25,058 bases of DNA from CAIYYX01 sp035530135 (GTDB lineage Bacteria > Pseudomonadota > Gammaproteobacteria > Burkholderiales > Rhodocyclaceae), in contig DATKVJ010000068.1 of NCBI GenBank assembly GCA_035530135.1, positions 1 through 25,058 on the forward strand. Reading direction: 5' to 3'. The stretch's first letter is position 1; every line of letters begins with the position of its first letter. Positions 15,526 to 23,695 of the stretch are shown one piece after another. The position numbers and the translations under genes are program-made. The notes under the pieces are model-generated. The model saw nothing but the letters and a program-made list of their open reading frames with translations, was not told the origin of the DNA and did no database searches.

Positions 15526-16925
15526 ACCCGGTCTGGATCATCGACGACGACCGCTCGATTCGCTGGGTGTTCGAGAAGGCGTTGGCGCGGGAGGGCATCC
15601 CCTACCGCAGCTTCACCTCGGCGGCCGAAGCGCTGGCGGCACTGGAAGCCGGCGACTTGCCGCAAGTGCTGGTGTCCGACATCCGCATGCCCGGGCAGTC
15701 CGGGCTCGATTTGCTGCGCCACGTCAAGACGCATTACCCGGATCTGCCGGTCATCATCATGACTGCATATTCCGATCTGGACTCGGCGGTATCGGCCTTC
15801 CAGGGCGGGGCTTTTGAATACCTGCCCAAACCCTTCGACGTCGATCAGGCGGTCGAGCTGGTGCGCCGCGCCGTCGGCGAGAGCGCACGCCAGAATGCGG
15901 TGGCCGAGGATTCCAGCATCACACCGGAAATCCTCGGCAAGGCCGGCTCGATGCAGGAGGTGTTCCGCGCCATCGGCCGCTTGTCGCAGTCGCACGCCAC
16001 CGTGCTGATCAACGGCGAATCTGGCACCGGCAAGGAACTGGTGGCCCGCGCCCTGCACCGGCACAGCCCGCGCGCCGAGAAACCCTTCATCGCCATCAAC
16101 ACCGCGGCGATTCCCCGCGACCTGCTGGAGTCGGAGCTGTTCGGGCACGAGCGCGGCGCCTTCACTGGCGCCCAGGCGCAGCGCCGGGGGCGCTTCGAGC
16201 AGGCCGAGGGCGGCACGCTGTTCCTGGACGAGATCGGCGACATGCCGGCAGAACTGCAGACCCGCCTGCTGCGCGTGCTCTCCGACGGCCACTTCTACCG
16301 GGTCGGCGGCCATCAGCCGGTGAAGGCCAACGTCCGGGTGATCGCCGCCACCCACCAGAACCTCGAGGAGCGCGTGAAACAGGGCCTGTTCCGCGAAGAC
16401 CTGTTTCATCGCCTGAACGTCATCCGCCTGCGCCTGCCGACGCTGCGCGAACGCCATGAGGACATTCCGCTCTTGGCCAAGCACTTCCTGCAGAAGAGCG
16501 CGCAGGATCTCAACGTCGAGCCCAAGCGGCTGTCCGAGGCGGCCATGAGATACCTGGCCGGGCTGGAGTTTCCGGGCAACGTGCGCCAACTGGAGAACCT
16601 CTGCCACTGGCTCACCGTCATGGCGCCGGGCCAGACCGTCGAGGTCGCCGACCTGCCAGTCGAGCTGCGGGAGCAGGCGCCGCGCGAAGCCCCGCAAAAC
16701 TGGCTCGACGCCCTCGGAACGGAGGCTGACCGCCTGATCGTCGTAACCCCCGGTAGCGTCTTCGAGCGGCTGTCGCGCGACTTCGAGCGAGCCCTGATCC
16801 ACCACGCCCTGGCCGCCTCGGGCGGGCGCCGCATCGAGGCGGCGCATCTGCTCGGCATCGGCCGCAACACGATCACGCGCAAGATCCAGGAGCTCGGGAT
16901 GGACGAAGCGAAAGGGACGGAATGA
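15522..16925 (+). CDS. ntrC: Nitrogen regulation response regulator NtrC
   Basis: The product is 467 aa. The receiver domain shows acidic WIIDDD at the start and the phosphoacceptor Asp in VLVSDIRMPGQSGL. The sigma-54 AAA+ domain has Walker A GESGTGKELVARALHRHSP, the sigma-54-contacting GAFTGA loop and Walker B LFLDEIGDMP. A C-terminal Fis-type helix-turn-helix (AAHLLGIGRNTITRKIQELG) binds DNA. Phosphorylated NtrC activates sigma-54 promoters under nitrogen limitation. The two sites and the -24/-12 promoter before glnA are probable local targets. Its length is typical. Confidence 0.97.
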   Translation: MNPVWIIDDDRSIRWVFEKALAREGIPYRSFTSAAEALAALEAGDLPQVLVSDIRMPGQSGLDLLRHVKTHYPDLPVIIMTAYSDLDSAVSAFQGGAFEYLPKPFDVDQAVELVRRAVGESARQNAVAEDSSITPEILGKAGSMQEVFRAIGRLSQSHATVLINGESGTGKELVARALHRHSPRAEKPFIAINTAAIPRDLLESELFGHERGAFTGAQAQRRGRFEQAEGGTLFLDEIGDMPAELQTRLLRVLSDGHFYRVGGHQPVKANVRVIAATHQNLEERVKQGLFREDLFHRLNVIRLRLPTLRERHEDIPLLAKHFLQKSAQDLNVEPKRLSEAAMRYLAGLEFPGNVRQLENLCHWLTVMAPGQTVEVADLPVELREQAPREAPQNWLDALGTEADRLIVVTPGSVFERLSRDFERALIHHALAASGGRRIEAAHLLGIGRNTITRKIQELGMDEAKGTE

Positions 16926-16934
16926 GCTTTCCCC

Positions 16935-16940
16935 TATAAT
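16935..16940 (+). promoter_or_regulatory. Possible -10 box upstream of birA
   Basis: A consensus TATAAT lies in the 44-bp gap between ntrC and birA. No good -35 is visible. It predicts a start near 16947, just before birA. Confidence 0.3.
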
Positions 16941-16969
16941 CGCCGCATGAGAGTTCTATACCCAAGCGC

Positions 16970-17776
16970 TTGAATCCGGCGGCCTCGCCTGACGGGCCGC
17001 TCTCCGCCGCCGCCATCGCCGCCGAACTCGGACAATTGTCCCGTCATTTCGACGTGGAGGTGGTGGCCGAGTGCGATTCCACCAATGCCCGGCTATTGGC
17101 CCTGGCGGAGGCCGGCGCTCCTTCCGGCCGGGTGTTCGCGGCGCTGCGTCAGACCGCCGGCCGCGGCCGGCGGGGCCGCAGCTGGTTTTCCAGCGCCGAT
17201 GACAGCCTGACGTTTTCCCTGCTTTGGCGCCCTCCCCCCGATACCGCCTTAACGGGGCTGTCGCTGGCCGTCGGTGTCGCCCTGGCACGGGTTCTTGAGG
17301 AACTGGGATTGCCCGGGATCGCCTTGAAGTGGCCGAACGACCTGCTGCTCTACGGCCGCAAGCTGGCCGGCGTGCTGATCGAACTGGCGCCAGGGGTGCG
17401 TCGGCAAGCGGTGGTGATCGGCGTCGGGATCAACCTGCGTCGGCCGCGCGACTGGCCCGAGGACTTGCAGCTGACGGCCGCGGCGCTGGCCGACACCGGC
17501 CTGCCGTTGCCTGCCGCCAGCACCTTGCTCGCGAGGCTGCTGGCGGCATTGTCCGAAGCGTTGGTCTGCTTCGCCGCTGAGGGATTCGCCTCGGCGCGGG
17601 AACAGTGGCTGGAGATGCACGCTTTCCAGGGCAGCATGGTGCGGCTTTTCTCAGACTTTGCCGAGCCGATCGATGGGCTTTGTTGCGGCGTCGATAGTGA
17701 CGGTGCGCTGCTGCTCGAAACGGCGGCGGGGGTGCGGCGGGTCATCACCGGCGAAGTTTCGCTGAGGCCGGCGTGA
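16970..17776 (+). CDS. birA: Biotin-[acetyl-CoA-carboxylase] ligase, ligase-only form
   Basis: The product is 268 aa from TTG 16970; no in-frame ATG or GTG lies sensibly upstream. It activates biotin to biotinyl-AMP and transfers it to the carrier Lys of acetyl-CoA carboxylase. Motifs: CDSTNARLL, RGRRGRSWFSS (adenylate-binding Gly/Arg loop), LKWPNDLLLYGRKLAGVLIE and GVGINL. Only about 35 residues precede CDSTN, so the N-terminal helix-turn-helix of repressor-type BirA is absent and it should not regulate bio genes. The stop overlaps the coaX start (GTGA), forming a conserved pair. Confidence 0.93.
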   Translation: MNPAASPDGPLSAAAIAAELGQLSRHFDVEVVAECDSTNARLLALAEAGAPSGRVFAALRQTAGRGRRGRSWFSSADDSLTFSLLWRPPPDTALTGLSLAVGVALARVLEELGLPGIALKWPNDLLLYGRKLAGVLIELAPGVRRQAVVIGVGINLRRPRDWPEDLQLTAAALADTGLPLPAASTLLARLLAALSEALVCFAAEGFASAREQWLEMHAFQGSMVRLFSDFAEPIDGLCCGVDSDGALLLETAAGVRRVITGEVSLRPA

Positions 17777-18498
17777 CGCTCCTCTGCCTCGATTGCGGCA
17801 ATACCCGCCTCAAGTGGGGTCTGAATGAACACGGCCGCTGGTTGGCGCAGGGCGCTCTGCCGCTGGCCGAGATCGATCAACTGCCGAGTGTGCTCGCTAC
17901 GCTGCCGCGCCCGCGCCGGGCGCTCGCCTGCAACGTCGCAGGCGAGTGGGCAGGCCACGCGATCGAGGTCGTTGCGGCGACACTCGCGGTGCCGCTTCTT
18001 TGGGCCGGCAGCCGCACTGAGCAGTGCGGCGTGAAGAACTCCTATGAGGACCCGGAGCGGCTCGGCGCCGACCGATGGGCGGCGCTGGTCGGTGCGCGGG
18101 CGCAGCACCGGGGAGCCTGCCTGGTCGTCAATGCCGGCACGGCCACCACCATCGATATGCTCGATGCCGTCGGAGTGTTTCAGGGCGGCTTGATCCTCCC
18201 CGGCATCGACCTGATGCGCGCGGCGCTCGCCGGCAATACCGCCCAACTGCCGCTCGCTGCGGGTGAGTTCAAGGCGCTGCCACGCAACACCGAGGATGCC
18301 ATCGTCAGCGGCTGCCTGCAGGCGACCGCCGGCGCGATCGAAAGGATGTTCGCGCAACTGGCGGATCAGCCCGGCGCTGTCTGCCTGCTCTCGGGCGGTG
18401 CCGCGGAAAATCTCGCGCCCCTGCTGGGCATTCCGTGCTTGGGCAGCGATAATCTGGTTCTCCAGGGCCTCGCCCGGATGGACGGGGAGCTGGACTGA
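17773..18498 (+). CDS. coaX: Type III pantothenate kinase
   Basis: The product is 241 aa from GTG 17773, overlapping the birA stop by 4 bp. It catalyses the first step of CoA synthesis, ATP-dependent phosphorylation of pantothenate, and is of the ASKHA-fold CoaX type. Seen: the N-terminal phosphate motif LDCGNTRLKWGL, a GADRWAALVGA block, NAGTATTIDML, and GGAAENLAP near the C-terminus. A later CoA step is encoded by coaE in the same window. Confidence 0.95.
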   Translation: MTLLCLDCGNTRLKWGLNEHGRWLAQGALPLAEIDQLPSVLATLPRPRRALACNVAGEWAGHAIEVVAATLAVPLLWAGSRTEQCGVKNSYEDPERLGADRWAALVGARAQHRGACLVVNAGTATTIDMLDAVGVFQGGLILPGIDLMRAALAGNTAQLPLAAGEFKALPRNTEDAIVSGCLQATAGAIERMFAQLADQPGAVCLLSGGAAENLAPLLGIPCLGSDNLVLQGLARMDGELD

Positions 18499-18551
18499 CC
18501 GGTTTCGTTGCCGGTGACGGTAATGGCTTGTCGGAAAGATGGCGGAGCCTG

Positions 18552-18593
18552 TTGATCTGGGTCAAACTACCTGAAGACTGTATTCTGTATACA
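18552..18593 (+). promoter_or_regulatory. FNR/ANR-type class II promoter before trpB2
   Basis: TTGATCTGGGTCAA (18552-18565) differs from the FNR dyad TTGAT-N4-ATCAA by one base. A -10 hexamer TATACA (18588-18593) is placed so that the dyad centre falls at -41.5 relative to a start near 18600, the classical activating position. This lies in the 140-bp gap between coaX and trpB2. Confidence 0.6.
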
Positions 18594-18638
18594 CACTCTG
18601 AAGCTTCTGGACGTAGTCCACAACAAGGAGGAGACAAA

Positions 18639-19991
18639 ATGGCCGCACACAAGGTGATACTCGACGAGTCGGAGATGCCGACCCATTGGTACAACGTCGT
18701 CGCCGACATGCCCAATCCGCCGGCGCCGCCACTGGGGCCGGACGGCAAGCCGGTCGGGCCGGAACAGATGCTGCAGATCTTCTCCATGCCCATTCTCGAG
18801 CAGGAGATGTCGGCGGAACGCTGGATCCCGATCCCCGAACCGGTGCGCGAAATCTATCGCCTGTGGCGGCCGACGCCCTTGTGCCGCGCCGAACGGCTGG
18901 AGAAGATGCTGGGCACGCCGGCCAAGATCTATTACAAGAACGAGAGCGTTTCGCCGGCCGGCTCGCACAAGCCGAACTCGGCCGTGGCCCAGGCCTATTT
19001 CAACAAGCAGGCCGGGATCAAGCGCATGACCACCGAGACCGGCGCCGGGCAGTGGGGCTCCTCCCTGGCCTTCGCGGCGCAGATGTTCGACATCGAACTG
19101 CGCGTCTACATGGTCAAGGTCAGCTACGAGCAGAAGCCGTTCCGTCGTTCGATGATGCAGACCTGGGGCGCCGAGGTCCTGGCCAGCCCGACCAATCTGA
19201 CCCAGTCGGGGCGCAACGCGCTGGCCCGGGATCCGAACAATCCCGGATCGCTCGGTCTGGCTATTTCCGAGGCGGTGGAGGAGGCGGCCGGGCGCGACGA
19301 TACCAAGTACGGGCTGGGCTCGGTGCTGAACCACGTGCTGTTGCACCAGACGGTGATCGGTCTCGAAGCAAAAAAGCAGTTCGAGAAAATCAACGCCTAC
19401 CCCGACATGATCTTCGCACCCTGCGGCGGCGGTTCCAACTTCGCCGGCGTGGCCTTTCCCTTCTTCGCCGACAAGGCTGCGGGCAAGAAGGTGCGCCTGG
19501 TGGCGGTCGAGCCGAGCTCGTGCCCGACCCTGACCAAGGGACACTACGCCTACGACTTCGGCGACGAATCCGGCTACACGCCGCTGATGCTGATGTACAC
19601 GCTCGGCCACGACTTCATGCCGCCCTCGATTCACGCCGGCGGCCTGCGCTATCACGGCGATTCGCCGCTGGTGTCGCAACTGCTCAAGGAGGGCTTGATC
19701 GAGGCGGTGGCCGTGCCGCAGGTCGCGACCTTCGCGGCCGGGGTCCAGTTCGCGCGCGCCGAGGGTATCATCCCGGCGCCGGAGTCGAACCATGCGATTC
19801 GGGCGGTGATCGACGAGGCCTTGAACTGCAAGAAGACCGGAGAGCCCAAGACTCTGTTCTTCAACCTCTCCGGCCACGGTCACTTCGACATGGCTTCCTA
19901 TGACCGCTATCTTGCCGGCAAACTTGAGGACTACGATTATCCTGAGGTTGAGATTCAGGCTGCGCTTGATCGGCTGCCCAAGGTCGGCTAA
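18639..19991 (+). CDS. trpB2: TrpB2-type tryptophan synthase beta-like PLP enzyme
   Basis: The product is 450 aa from ATG 18639, chosen because AAGGAGGA precedes it at ideal spacing. It is longer than the usual TrpB1 (about 400 aa) and has the TrpB2 N-terminal extension. The PLP Lys is K111 in SPAGSHKPN, followed by TETGAGQWGSSLAFA and the phosphate-binding CGGGSNFAG. TrpB2 condenses indole, or perhaps another nucleophile, with serine or phosphoserine. No trpA is nearby, so it may salvage free indole rather than channel it. It sits alone between coaX and a SPOR gene that are often close neighbours, with its own FNR-type promoter and a hairpin after the stop. Confidence 0.9.
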   Translation: MAAHKVILDESEMPTHWYNVVADMPNPPAPPLGPDGKPVGPEQMLQIFSMPILEQEMSAERWIPIPEPVREIYRLWRPTPLCRAERLEKMLGTPAKIYYKNESVSPAGSHKPNSAVAQAYFNKQAGIKRMTTETGAGQWGSSLAFAAQMFDIELRVYMVKVSYEQKPFRRSMMQTWGAEVLASPTNLTQSGRNALARDPNNPGSLGLAISEAVEEAAGRDDTKYGLGSVLNHVLLHQTVIGLEAKKQFEKINAYPDMIFAPCGGGSNFAGVAFPFFADKAAGKKVRLVAVEPSSCPTLTKGHYAYDFGDESGYTPLMLMYTLGHDFMPPSIHAGGLRYHGDSPLVSQLLKEGLIEAVAVPQVATFAAGVQFARAEGIIPAPESNHAIRAVIDEALNCKKTGEPKTLFFNLSGHGHFDMASYDRYLAGKLEDYDYPEVEIQAALDRLPKVG

Positions 19992-20007
19992 TTGCTTTTC
20001 CGGCGGC

Positions 20008-20045
20008 ACGGCAAGACCGGCAGCCCTGGCTGCCGGTCTTGCCGT
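20008..20045 (+). terminator. Long perfect hairpin after trpB2
   Basis: An 18-bp perfect stem (ACGGCAAGACCGGCAGCC and its complement) with a 2-nt loop starts 17 bp after the stop. No T-run follows, so it may be a weak terminator, or it may stabilise the 3' end of the mRNA. Confidence 0.6.
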
Positions 20046-20078
20046 TGCTTCGGCGGCCTGTGGAGGGTTTCGGGGGGC

Positions 20079-20747
20079 ATGATTCGCTTTCGCACCGTCT
20101 TCATCCTGCTGATTCTGGCGAACCTGCTGTTCTTCGCCTGGAGCCAGGGATACTTCGGCACCAGAAGCAACGGCCACGAGCCGCAGCGCCTGGCCGAACA
20201 ACTGTCGCCTGAGAAACTGCGCGTCACCAGCACTCTGGCGGCGGCGGCCGCTGCGCCACCCGCCGCCGCGCCGCCGCCGCAGGCTTGCCGCCAGGTGGGC
20301 GGCCTGAATGCGGCCGAGGCGGAGCACCTGCGGGCCAAAGTCGGGGAGCAAACACCGGATCTGCAACTGAGCGTCAAAACCGCCGAGGGGCAGCCCGACG
20401 GCTACTGGGTGCTGATTCCCCCGCTGCCTGACCGGCAGGCAACCGAGAAGAAACTGTCCGAACTCAAGCGCCTCGGGGTTTCAGATTATTCCTTGCTGAC
20501 GGCGGCGGGGCCGAATCAGTTCGCCATCTCCCTGGGCCTGTTCAAGAGCCGGCAGGCGGCTGACGAACGCCTGCAGGCACTCGTCAAGCGCGGCGTCAGG
20601 TCGGCGCAGGTTCAGGCGCGCGTGCAGCCGGCGGTCGGAGTGCTGCTGGTGGTGCGCGGCCAGACCGATACGCTGGCGCGAGAGCTGCCCCAACTGCTCT
20701 CACTCTTCCCGGCGGCCAGTGTGACCGACTGCCCGGCGGAACGTTGA
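20079..20747 (+). CDS. SPOR-domain membrane protein
   Basis: The product is 222 aa. One N-terminal transmembrane helix (about residues 4-23) is followed by an Ala/Pro-rich linker and a C-terminal SPOR domain (about 120-195), seen as GYWVLIPPLPDRQATEKKLSELKRLGVSDY and the repeat unit ISLGLFKSRQAADERLQAL. SPOR domains bind denuded glycan strands of peptidoglycan at division sites, so this is probably an inner-membrane protein exposed to the periplasm. ATG 20079 is chosen over an upstream in-frame TTG because the signal-anchor begins there. It overlaps or abuts coaE, and zapD further on is also a division gene. Confidence 0.87.
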   Translation: MIRFRTVFILLILANLLFFAWSQGYFGTRSNGHEPQRLAEQLSPEKLRVTSTLAAAAAAPPAAAPPPQACRQVGGLNAAEAEHLRAKVGEQTPDLQLSVKTAEGQPDGYWVLIPPLPDRQATEKKLSELKRLGVSDYSLLTAAGPNQFAISLGLFKSRQAADERLQALVKRGVRSAQVQARVQPAVGVLLVVRGQTDTLARELPQLLSLFPAASVTDCPAER

Positions 20748-20749
20748 TT

Positions 20750-21379
20750 GTGGCCGCCCTGATCGTCGGCCTCACGGGCGGCATCGGCAGCGGCAAGAGC
20801 GCGGCGGCGACGATGTTCGGTGAACTCGGCGCGGCGGTGGTCGATACCGATGCCATCGCCCACGAGCTGACCGCCCCGCACGGAGCCGCGATCACCGCCA
20901 TCCGGGAGAGCTTCGGGGCGGCGCTGATCGGCGCCGATGGCGCACTCGACCGGGGTGCGATGCGCCGCCTGGTGTTCACCGACGCGCAGGCGAAGACCCG
21001 CCTGGAGGCCATCCTGCATCCGCTGATCCGCGCCGAGTCCGAGCGTCGCTGCGCCGTTGAACTGGCCGCCGGCGCACCCTACGCCGTGCTGGTGGTGCCG
21101 CTGCTGGTCGAATCGAAAAGCTATCGGAGCCGCGTCGCGCGCGTCGCGGTGGTCGATTGCGCCGAGGATACCCAGGTCGCCCGTGTGATGGCGAGAAACG
21201 GCCTGGCCGAGGCGGAAGTGCGACGCATCATGGCGGCCCAGGCGAGCCGCGCTGAGCGGCTGGCGGCCGCGGACGACGTCATCGGTAATGACGGCGACAT
21301 CGTCGCGCTGCGTACCCAAGTCGAAACTCTTCACCGCCAGTATTCCGAGCTTGCCCGAAAAAGCCGCTCGCTTGGTTGA
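20750..21379 (+). CDS. coaE: Dephospho-CoA kinase
   Basis: The product is 209 aa from GTG 20750. A TTG at 20744 overlapping the previous stop is an alternative that adds two residues. It phosphorylates dephospho-CoA, the last step of CoA synthesis. The P-loop is GLTGGIGSGKS, followed by VVDTDAIAHEL, LHPLIRAE and a C-terminal lid and adenine-binding region. The length is normal. It lies between a SPOR gene and zapD; the coaE-zapD order is common in proteobacteria. Confidence 0.94.
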   Translation: MAALIVGLTGGIGSGKSAAATMFGELGAAVVDTDAIAHELTAPHGAAITAIRESFGAALIGADGALDRGAMRRLVFTDAQAKTRLEAILHPLIRAESERRCAVELAAGAPYAVLVVPLLVESKSYRSRVARVAVVDCAEDTQVARVMARNGLAEAEVRRIMAAQASRAERLAAADDVIGNDGDIVALRTQVETLHRQYSELARKSRSLG

Positions 21380-21432
21380 GGTTTGGGCGCGAATCGGTCA
21401 GAATTGCCCGACTTTTCACTCCTGGCGGGCGT

Positions 21433-22188
21433 GTGATCACTTACGAATATCCTCTCAGCGAACGCATTCGCACGCTGCTGCGCCTGGAGTCCCTCTTCGA
21501 GCGGGCTCAGTATTTCGTCGCTGCCGCCGACGCCATGGACCACCATGTGGCGCTGTTGACGCTGTTCGAGATCCTCGAAGTCGCCGGCCGCGCCGACCTG
21601 AAGTTCGACCTGGTACAGGAGCTCGAGCGCCAGCGCCAGACCCTACTGTCCTTCCGCAACAACCCCGAGATCTCAGAAGACGCCCTCTCAGGCGCCCTCT
21701 ATGAGATCGAGCAGGCGAGCACCCAGATGCTCTCCATGCACGGTAAGATCGGCCAGTACCTGCGCGAGAACGACTGGCTGATGGCGATCAAGAACCGCGC
21801 CGCGATTCCCGGCGGCGTCTGCGAGTTCGACCTGCCCGCTTACCACTACTGGTTGCATCGCGATGCCGGCGAGCGGCGCGATGATCTGAATGGCTGGTTG
21901 GCGCCGATTCTGCCGATCAGCGCCGGGCTGTCGATCGTCCTACGCCTCTTGCGGGCCTCCGGCAGGCCCGAGACCCAACTCGCCGCCAGCGGCGCCTACC
22001 AGTTGATGCTCGCCGGCCGAACCGCGCAGATGTTGCGCCTGCGCGTACGCCGCGGCGACCCGTTCATCCCGGAGATCAGCGCCAACAAATACGCGCTGAA
22101 CATCCGCTTCACCACCCCCGACGGCGACCTGCGTCCGCGCCCGGCGGAAGTCGATGTCGCCTTCGAGCTGACCTTCTGCAATCTTTAA
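21433..22188 (+). CDS. zapD: Cell division protein ZapD
   Basis: The product is 251 aa from GTG 21433. ZapD binds the C-terminal tail of FtsZ and bundles its filaments in the division ring. The family is recognised from the opening ITYEYPLSERIRTLLRLE, followed by LFEILEVAGRADLKFDLVQELERQ and the C-terminal ISANKYALNIRFT. The frame is open upstream to 21376, but that part has no family similarity and would lengthen the protein beyond the usual size. In related genomes yacG often follows; here the next gene is an integrase, which suggests an insertion just downstream. Confidence 0.93.
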   Translation: MITYEYPLSERIRTLLRLESLFERAQYFVAAADAMDHHVALLTLFEILEVAGRADLKFDLVQELERQRQTLLSFRNNPEISEDALSGALYEIEQASTQMLSMHGKIGQYLRENDWLMAIKNRAAIPGGVCEFDLPAYHYWLHRDAGERRDDLNGWLAPILPISAGLSIVLRLLRASGRPETQLAASGAYQLMLAGRTAQMLRLRVRRGDPFIPEISANKYALNIRFTTPDGDLRPRPAEVDVAFELTFCNL

Positions 22189-22228
22189 ACGCATTTCACT
22201 GAAATTCATAAGGCATCACAATAAACCT

Positions 22229-22258
22229 ACAAAGCCCGCAATAGCGGGCTTTGTTGTT
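22229..22258 (+). terminator. Rho-independent terminator after zapD
   Basis: AAAGCCCGC-aata-GCGGGCTTT is followed by TGTTGTTTC. It is the last core-genome-like element before the integrase. Confidence 0.9.
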
Positions 22259-22298
22259 TCGTGGCATCCCATGGGGTATCATTGCATCTATAGGTATT

Positions 22299-22358
22299 TG
22301 AGTAGCTATATGAGTAGCTGTAGAAGCTCTGAGTAGCTATAAGTCCGTCTAGCTACTC
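22299..22358. repeat. TGAGTAGCT repeats before the integrase
   Basis: Direct copies of TGAGTAGCT lie at 22299-22307, 22311-22319 and 22330-22338, and an inverted copy AGCTACTC at 22351-22358, only 15 bp before the integrase start codon. They could be arm-type integrase sites, or operators by which the integrase or an excisionase represses the gene. The attachment core itself is not identifiable without the other end of the element. No tRNA gene is visible nearby. Confidence 0.6.
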
Positions 22359-22373
22359 TCTAGGGAGAGTGCA

Positions 22374-23651
22374 ATGGGCAAGCTTAGCGACGTACAAATT
22401 CGGAACTGGGTAAAAACCGGGGAACCGGTAGCGAAATCGGATGGCGATGGCCTGACATTTACGCTATCGGCGAAGGGAACGGCAGCATGGGTGTTACGGT
22501 ATCGGGCACCGGGCGCTAAATCGCAAAAGGAGATGACCATTGGCCGCTACCCGGACATTGGCCTTGGCGATGCCCGGAAGCTGGCGACAGAGGCCCGAGT
22601 CAAAGTTCAGCAGGGTGTAGATGTCGGTCGCGACAAACGGCAGACAAAGCAGGCAGCGGCACGGGCATGGACGTTTCAACGCCTGAGTGACGATTACCTG
22701 GAGAAAACCGTCGGCAGGTTGGCCGAGGCAACGATCAAGGGGCGGCGGCAGCAGCTACGCGACTACGTGATGCCCATGATCGGCGGCGTGCCAGCAAGAG
22801 AGGTTGGTCCGGCAGACATTGTGGAAATCACCGAGCGGGCATCTAAGAAGTCTCTGCACGTTGCCCGCCTGGTCCTGATCGCCTTGAGGGAAGTGTTTGC
22901 CCATGGGGTTGCCCGCCACGTGGTCGAGTTCGACCCCAGCGCCCACGTCAAGGCCAATTCTGTAATCGGGCCTCGGCCTGTGAACCGCACTCGGATCATG
23001 CTCACCGAAGGGGAGCTGAGGTACATGCTCCCGAGGTTGCCGGTGATCGGACCTCAAAACACGTTGATGGTTAAGATTCTGCTGGCGACCGCCACACGCA
23101 TCGGCGAGTTGGTGTTTGCGGAATGGAAGGATGTCGACTTCGAGAAGCGCCTATGGACGATCCCAGCCGCCAACATCAAAGGACGCAGTGTTAAGGTAGC
23201 CCGAGGGGAGGACACAAAGGACTTCGTTATTCCCATGACCGATCAAGTGACGGCATGGTTCTCGGAACTTCAGACGCTGGCGTTCGGCTCGCGGTTCGTC
23301 CTGCCGATCCGATCCCGGAAGAAGACCATCGGCGACGCTCCGATGGAGCCCGTCACATTGAATGCGGCGATCAACAGCCTGTGCGCCAAGACTCTGGGAG
23401 CGAACTGCCGTCGTTTCACCCCCCATGATCTGCGCTCAACGGCAAGGAGCCACCTTGGGGCGCTGGGTGTCGATCTGCTTGTCGCCGAGCGATGCCTTAA
23501 TCACTCTCTCGGCGGTTTGGTCGCCGTGTATGACCAACACGACTATTTGACCGAACGCCGTAAGGCGCTCGAAATGTGGTCGGCATTTCTCCAGGCGAGT
23601 GAGCTAGGGACCATCTGGAATGTTGTGCCGCTACACCAGGCTTCAGCCTGA
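22374..23651 (+). CDS. P4-type tyrosine recombinase/integrase
   Basis: The product is 425 aa. An N-terminal DUF4102 arm-binding domain (about 1-95; DGDGLTFTLSAKGTAAWVLRY) is followed by a core-binding SAM-like domain (about 105-205) and a catalytic domain. Catalytic residues are visible: R242 in ATRIGEL, the Lys in NIKGR, H351 and R354 in TPHDLRSTAR, the second His in CLNHS, and the nucleophile Y386 in VAVYDQHDY. It should therefore be active in site-specific integration and excision of a genomic island or prophage satellite. GGGAGAG precedes ATG 22374. It marks an element boundary between zapD and the accessory DNA to the right. Confidence 0.95.
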   Translation: MGKLSDVQIRNWVKTGEPVAKSDGDGLTFTLSAKGTAAWVLRYRAPGAKSQKEMTIGRYPDIGLGDARKLATEARVKVQQGVDVGRDKRQTKQAAARAWTFQRLSDDYLEKTVGRLAEATIKGRRQQLRDYVMPMIGGVPAREVGPADIVEITERASKKSLHVARLVLIALREVFAHGVARHVVEFDPSAHVKANSVIGPRPVNRTRIMLTEGELRYMLPRLPVIGPQNTLMVKILLATATRIGELVFAEWKDVDFEKRLWTIPAANIKGRSVKVARGEDTKDFVIPMTDQVTAWFSELQTLAFGSRFVLPIRSRKKTIGDAPMEPVTLNAAINSLCAKTLGANCRRFTPHDLRSTARSHLGALGVDLLVAERCLNHSLGGLVAVYDQHDYLTERRKALEMWSAFLQASELGTIWNVVPLHQASA

Positions 23652-23695
23652 TAGTCCGTGACAATCGTTTGGGTGCCACATGGTGCCGTGTCTCG

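Noticed and set aside
15420..16847. 475-codon frame antisense to ntrC
   Set aside because: It is a shadow of the certain ntrC gene.
16947..16973. ATG at 16947 as birA start, or a frameshift hiding an N-terminal DNA-binding domain
   Set aside because: That ATG is out of frame and closes after eight codons. The 44-bp gap to ntrC is too small for a missing domain.
18567..20366. 599-codon frame antisense to trpB2
   Set aside because: It is a shadow of the certain trpB2 gene; its composition is typical of reverse-complement translation.
20744..20749. TTG 20744 as coaE start
   Set aside because: It is possible through stop-start overlap, but GTG 20750 is a more common start and still leaves the P-loop region intact. 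It remains an alternative.
22229..22258. tRNA-like stem as an attachment site
   Set aside because: It is a simple terminator hairpin. No cloverleaf could be drawn.
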